From the NCBI RefSeq assembly GCF_001668575.1, contig NZ_LZMD01000111.1:1-64000 (forward strand): a DNA stretch of 64,000 bases. The letters are read 5' to 3'. Shown piece by piece: positions 60,645 through 64,000 of this stretch; position 1 is the stretch's first letter, and each line of letters starts with the position of its first letter. The notes below the pieces were generated by a model that had not been told where the DNA came from, searched no databases, and saw only the letters and a list, made by a program, of their open reading frames with translations. Source of the stretch: Mycobacterium sp. 1164985.4 (GTDB lineage Bacteria; Actinomycetota; Actinomycetes; Mycobacteriales; Mycobacteriaceae). Made by a program: the position numbers and the translations under genes.

Positions 60645-61601
60645 ATGTCGGAGACGACGAGCCGGGTACTGCAGCTTTTGGGTTTGCTCCAGGCGCGCCG
60701 GGTGTGGACGAGCGAGGAGCTCGCCGGACGCCTGGGAGTGACCACGCGCAGTGTGCGCCGCGACGTCGAGCGGCTGCGCGACCTCGGGTATCCGGTCCAC
60801 GCCAGCAAGGGCCACGGCGGCGGGTATCAGCTCGGCGCCGGCGCGGCGCTGCCGCCGCTGCTGCTGGACCCCGACGAGGCCGTCGCGATGGCGGTATGCC
60901 TACGCCTGGCCGCGGGCGGAACGGTCGCCGGCGTCGGCGAATCGGCGTTGCGCGCGCTGAGCAAGCTCGATCAGGTGATGCCGTCGAAGCTGCGCTCGCA
61001 GGTGGCCGCGGTGCACGACTCGACCGTCACCCTGATGTCGCCGTCCCCGGATGCACCGGTCGCGCCCGACGTGTTGATGACGCTGGCCCGAGCATCCCGC
61101 GACCACGAGCACGTCTCCGCCGGTTACGTCGACATTCGCGGCAATGCCACTCAGCGCCGGCTCGAGCCCTATCAGCTGGTCACCACGGGGCGGCGCTGGT
61201 ACCTGCTGGCCTACGACCGCGACAAACAGGACTGGCGCAGTCTGCGGCTCGACCGGATGAACGACGTGCGCGCGCAGGGCAGCACCTTCACGCCCCGCGA
61301 GGCGCCCGACGCGGCGGCCTACGTGCAGCGGTCGATCAGCAGCTCGCCGTACCGATATGTCGCGCGCGTCCGCTTCGAAGCGCCTGAAAGCGTTGTCGCG
61401 CAGCACTTCTCAGCGGCATCGGTGACGATCGAGTCCGACGGCCCCGACACGTGCATCGTCACCGCCGGTGCCGACGATCCCGAACGCATGGTGCTTTTCT
61501 TCGCGATGGTGGGATGCGACTTCGAGGTGCTCTCGCCACTGGAGGTGGTGCGGGCGGCCGAGGTGGTGTCCGAGCGGCTGGGGCGCAGCGTCAGCCGGTG
61601 A
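60645..61601 (+). CDS. WYL-domain transcriptional regulator (YafY type)
   Basis: A 318-residue regulator. The N-terminal winged helix-turn-helix (RVLQLLGLLQARRVWTSEEL, LGVTTRSVRRDVERL, residues about 7-60) is followed by a WYL domain (about 135-215) with the RRWYLLAYDRDKQDWRSLRL motif and a C-terminal WCX-like region. WYL domains often sense nucleic acids or small ligands. The ATG at 60645 fits the family start. Divergent from two DinB genes over a perfect palindrome. Confidence 0.85.
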   Translation: MSETTSRVLQLLGLLQARRVWTSEELAGRLGVTTRSVRRDVERLRDLGYPVHASKGHGGGYQLGAGAALPPLLLDPDEAVAMAVCLRLAAGGTVAGVGESALRALSKLDQVMPSKLRSQVAAVHDSTVTLMSPSPDAPVAPDVLMTLARASRDHEHVSAGYVDIRGNATQRRLEPYQLVTTGRRWYLLAYDRDKQDWRSLRLDRMNDVRAQGSTFTPREAPDAAAYVQRSISSSPYRYVARVRFEAPESVVAQHFSAASVTIESDGPDTCIVTAGADDPERMVLFFAMVGCDFEVLSPLEVVRAAEVVSERLGRSVSR

Positions 61602-62142
61602 GCTCCAAGCGGTCCGCGAGCATCAGGAACGCCGACGCGAACGGGTTGTCGGCGGTGTCGACGCGTAGTTGCTCCCAGTCCAGTTGTTCGCGCACCGCGC
61701 GCACCGCGGGCAGCAACCCGGCGAAGTCGCAGTGGTGTTCGTTGAGAGAGTTCAGCTTCTCGCGCATGACCTCGGTCGGCGCGAGCACGCGCATCCGCAC
61801 CGCGAGCACGTCATACTCCTCGGCGGCCAGGATGCTCTCCTTGTCGACCGGAACGCCGTTGAGCCGGTGCAGCACGTCGATCACGAAGTCGTCCTCGACG
61901 CAGGCCTTGAACAGCCAGTCCTCCGGGGTGCGCTCGACGCGGAAACCCGCTTCCTCCAACGTCGCCGCCGCCTTCTCGGTATCGGGCTCGGCGACCACGA
62001 AATCGACGTCGTGAACGGGCTCCGGGCCGCCGAACACCCACAGCGCGTAACTACCGCCCAGTGCGAAATCCGGGCCCGAAGCGCGCAATGCCGACGCCGC
62101 GCGCTTGAGCGCGTCGCGCAGATCATCGTTTCGCTGTGGCAC
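61591..62142 (-). CDS. Nucleotidyltransferase-fold protein (MNT-like)
   Basis: A 183-residue protein with the nucleotidyltransferase core: GGSYALWVFGG and a following Asp pair in VHDVDFVVAE, with a third acidic residue in DFVIDVLHR. It resembles stand-alone MNT/aminoglycoside-adenylyl-like proteins. No HEPN partner lies next to it, so a toxin-antitoxin role is not supported. The GTG at 62142 has AGGAG 5 nt upstream. Overlaps the WYL gene by 11 bp at the 3' ends. Confidence 0.7.
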   Translation of the reverse strand: MPQRNDDLRDALKRAASALRASGPDFALGGSYALWVFGGPEPVHDVDFVVAEPDTEKAAATLEEAGFRVERTPEDWLFKACVEDDFVIDVLHRLNGVPVDKESILAAEEYDVLAVRMRVLAPTEVMREKLNSLNEHHCDFAGLLPAVRAVREQLDWEQLRVDTADNPFASAFLMLADRLELTG

Positions 62143-62196
62143 TATTCTCCTGGGGCCGACTGATCGCCTAGCGGACATTGTGGGTAGCTAGTACCC

Positions 62197-62970
62197 ATGC
62201 AGATGCGGATGGCCACCTTCAACATCTTGCACGGGCGCAACGTGCACGACGGGCTGGTTCACCGGGATCGCCTCGTGCAGGCGGTCCGGGAACTTGACGC
62301 CGACGTCCTGGCTTTGCAGGAAGTCGACCTCGACCAGCCGCGTTCTGGGATGGCCGACCTGACTGCGGTCGCCGCCGAGGCGATGGGCGCGGTGAGCCAC
62401 CGCTTCGTGGCTGCGATCTCCGGCACACCGGGCGCCACCTGGATGGCGGCCACCGGTGACGAGCAGCCCGGAACCGCGGCCTACGGCATCGCGCTGTTGT
62501 CGCGGTTTCCCGCGGAGTCGTGGCAGGTGTTGCGGTTGCCGCGAATCCCGGTGCGGTTTCCGATGTATCTGCCCGGACCGAATCGGGTGAAGGTCGTCAA
62601 CGAGGAGCCGCGAGCGGCGGTGATCGGCCAATTGAACACGCCGCTGGGCCCGTTGACCGTGGCGAACACGCATCTGTCGTTCGTGCCGGGGTGGAACCGG
62701 ATGCAGTTGCGGCGGCTGCTGCGTGACATGCGCGGCTTTCCGACGCCGCGCGTGCTGATGGGCGATCTGAACATGGTGCCGCGGTCGGTGTGGCGGTGGA
62801 CGCGTCTGCATCCGCTCGCCGAGGCGATCACGTTCCCGTCCGACGAGCCCGATCGCCAACTCGACCACATCGTCACCGACGACCGCGGCCTGCGGGTGGA
62901 GCGGTGCTGCGCCCCAAAACTGCCGATCTCCGATCATCGCGCCCTCGTCGTCGACATCTCCCGGGACTGA
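62197..62970 (+). CDS. Endonuclease/exonuclease/phosphatase-family hydrolase
   Basis: A 257-residue EEP-fold protein. Motifs in order: MATFNILHG, LALQEVDLDQ, VANTHLSF, VLMGDLNMVP, DRQLDHIVT and ISDHRALVVD, covering the metal-binding and catalytic Asn, Glu, His and Asp residues. Family members hydrolyse phosphodiesters of DNA, RNA or inositol phospholipids. No signal peptide. The 58-bp gap to the mannosidase gene suggests possible co-transcription. Confidence 0.82.
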   Translation: MQMRMATFNILHGRNVHDGLVHRDRLVQAVRELDADVLALQEVDLDQPRSGMADLTAVAAEAMGAVSHRFVAAISGTPGATWMAATGDEQPGTAAYGIALLSRFPAESWQVLRLPRIPVRFPMYLPGPNRVKVVNEEPRAAVIGQLNTPLGPLTVANTHLSFVPGWNRMQLRRLLRDMRGFPTPRVLMGDLNMVPRSVWRWTRLHPLAEAITFPSDEPDRQLDHIVTDDRGLRVERCCAPKLPISDHRALVVDISRD

Positions 62971-63028
62971 CCTGCTTCGACACCGCGGTTTCGATCACTG
63001 CCGCGTCGACCGCACGTAGGGTTTGGTT

Positions 63029-64000
63029 GTGCGGGTCATCTCGGCGGAGTCGACGGATCTGTTCGTCGGGCCCGCGGATGCGCCGCTGCAGATTGTGCGG
63101 GTCACCTACGCCGACGGCGCTGGCGAGGTGCGCGTCGACGGTGACGGCCTGGCGGGTCACGCCCGTAGTGTCGCCGCGGACGGCAGCGTCGAGCTGGCGG
63201 TCGCGGTGACCGATCCGCGGCCAGGCGAGCAGCGACCGGCACGGGTCGCGACGGGTGATGGCATCACGCCGTTCGTGTTCACCGTCGCCGAGCCCGGCTG
63301 GACGATGTACATGATCAGCCACTTCCACTACGACCCGGTGTGGTGGAACACCCAGGCCGCGTACACCAGCGTGTGGAGCGAGGACCCGCCGGGCCGGTGC
63401 CGGCAGACCAACGGCTTCGATCTGGTCAGCGCCCATCTCGAAATGGCCCGCCGGGAACCCGAATACAAGTTCGTGCTGGCCGAGGTCGACTACCTCAAGC
63501 CGTTCTGGGACACCCACCCCGAAGATCGCGACGACCTGCGCCGCTTCCTCGCCGAGGGCCGCGTCGAGATCATGGGCGGAACCTACAACGAACCGAACAC
63601 CAACCTCACCAGCCCCGAAACGACCATCCGAAACTTCGTGCACGGCATCGGCTTTCAGCGCGACGTGCTCGGAGCCGACCCGGCGACCGCCTGGCAGCTC
63701 GACGCGTTCGGCCATGACCCGCAGTTTCCGGGTATGGCCGCAGACGCCGGGCTAACGTCGAGTTCATGGGCACGCGGCCCGCACCACCAGTGGGGTCCGA
63801 TGGCCGACGGCGGCGACCCTGAGCGCATGCAGTTCAGCAGCGAGTTCGAATGGCTTGCTCCGTCGGGGCGCGGGCTGCTGACGCATTACATGCCCGCACA
63901 TTACGCGGCAGGTTGGTGGATGGATTCGGCGCCGACGCTGCAGGCCGCCGAAGACGAGACGTACCGCTTGTTCACGTCGCTGAAGAAGGTGGCGCTGACC
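63029..64000 (+). CDS. Alpha-mannosidase, GH38 family (5' part, runs past window end)
   Basis: The first 324 codons of a large GH38 alpha-mannosidase, cut by the window edge, still in frame at 64000. The zinc motif SHFHYDPVWW (His, Asp) and the nucleophile Asp in WQLDAFGHDPQ are present. Syntenic with M. tuberculosis Rv0648, about 1200 residues. It may process mannose-containing glycans or glycolipids. The start is GTG at 63029. Two-thirds of the gene lies outside the window. Confidence 0.85.
   Translation, partial: MRVISAESTDLFVGPADAPLQIVRVTYADGAGEVRVDGDGLAGHARSVAADGSVELAVAVTDPRPGEQRPARVATGDGITPFVFTVAEPGWTMYMISHFHYDPVWWNTQAAYTSVWSEDPPGRCRQTNGFDLVSAHLEMARREPEYKFVLAEVDYLKPFWDTHPEDRDDLRRFLAEGRVEIMGGTYNEPNTNLTSPETTIRNFVHGIGFQRDVLGADPATAWQLDAFGHDPQFPGMAADAGLTSSSWARGPHHQWGPMADGGDPERMQFSSEFEWLAPSGRGLLTHYMPAHYAAGWWMDSAPTLQAAEDETYRLFTSLKKVALT

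Noticed and set aside
61591..62142. MNT/HEPN toxin-antitoxin pair
   Set aside because: The nucleotidyltransferase has no adjacent HEPN-type partner; its neighbours are a WYL regulator and an EEP hydrolase.
62873..63715. Minus-strand open frame opposite the EEP and mannosidase genes
   Set aside because: Antisense to a clear GH38 N-terminus and the end of the EEP gene; no motif of its own.

Overview
The window is high-GC actinobacterial DNA from a mycobacterium, most likely a rapid-growing Mycolicibacterium-type species. The support is gene content and order: recC-recB-recD, echA3, a glyoxalase II gene, tRNA-Thr, tRNA-Met, rpmG, hadA-hadB-hadC, tRNA-Trp, secE, nusG, rplK, rplA, mycolate methyltransferases, lipG, an ABC1/UbiB-type kinase gene and a GH38 alpha-mannosidase. 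This is the order of the M. tuberculosis Rv0629c to Rv0648 block, broken by several insertions. GTG and TTG starts, 4-bp ATGA/GTGA overlaps and WXG/YxxxD-type ESX substrates fit the same group.

Layout: 1-4.4 kb holds a minus-strand sulfur-scavenging operon (DszA/NtaA-like, SsuD-like and SfnB/DszC-like flavin monooxygenases). Its 3' end lies in a large perfect inverted repeat, and a copy of the same hairpin motif sits at its 5' end. From 4.4 to 10.1 kb are a cold-shock protein, a transglutaminase-like protein, a DesA3-like desaturase, a sulfatase plus SRPBCC pair and a D-2-hydroxyacid dehydrogenase. From 10.2 to 12.8 kb is a predicted ESX (type VII) substrate pair. From 12.9 to 15.6 kb is a D-malate/tartrate dehydrogenase with a DASS transporter. 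RecD, RecB and RecC fill 15.7-24.0 kb. From 24 to 32.8 kb are mixed accessory and metabolic genes (HD hydrolase, sulfurtransferase, haloalkane dehalogenase, DUF3060 protein, ferredoxin-reductase-like flavoprotein, tandem HD-GYP/LuxR protein, TetR).

From 32.8 to 43.8 kb runs the conserved backbone (echA3 to rplA). Between echA3 and the glyoxalase gene is a four-gene cassette of envelope proteins, a GH25 muramidase and a DUF2235-like protein that lacks its serine nucleophile. Between rplA and the mycolate methyltransferases, 43.9-52.4 kb carries a compact dTDP-rhamnose operon (rmlA, rmlB, fused rmlC-rmlD), a large LuxR-type ATPase regulator and a PE-PPE-domain hydrolase with a long low-complexity tail. 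From 52.4 to 57.8 kb the backbone resumes with two mycolate SAM methyltransferases, lipG, a UbiB-like gene and a DUF2236 gene. A TetR gene diverges from the DUF2236 gene over clear palindromic operators. From 58.5 to 64 kb are a second lipG-like gene, two DinB-family genes diverging from a WYL regulator over a perfect operator-like repeat, a nucleotidyltransferase, an EEP-family hydrolase and the 5' part of the alpha-mannosidase gene, cut by the window edge.

The unifying functions are mycolic-acid and envelope biogenesis (hadABC, mmaA, rml, lipG, alpha-mannosidase), translation and transcription (tRNAs, rpmG, nusG, rplKA) and DNA repair (RecBCD), with accessory sulfur, redox and regulatory genes between them. 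All assignments rest on reading the sequence and on recalled family features; no database search was run.
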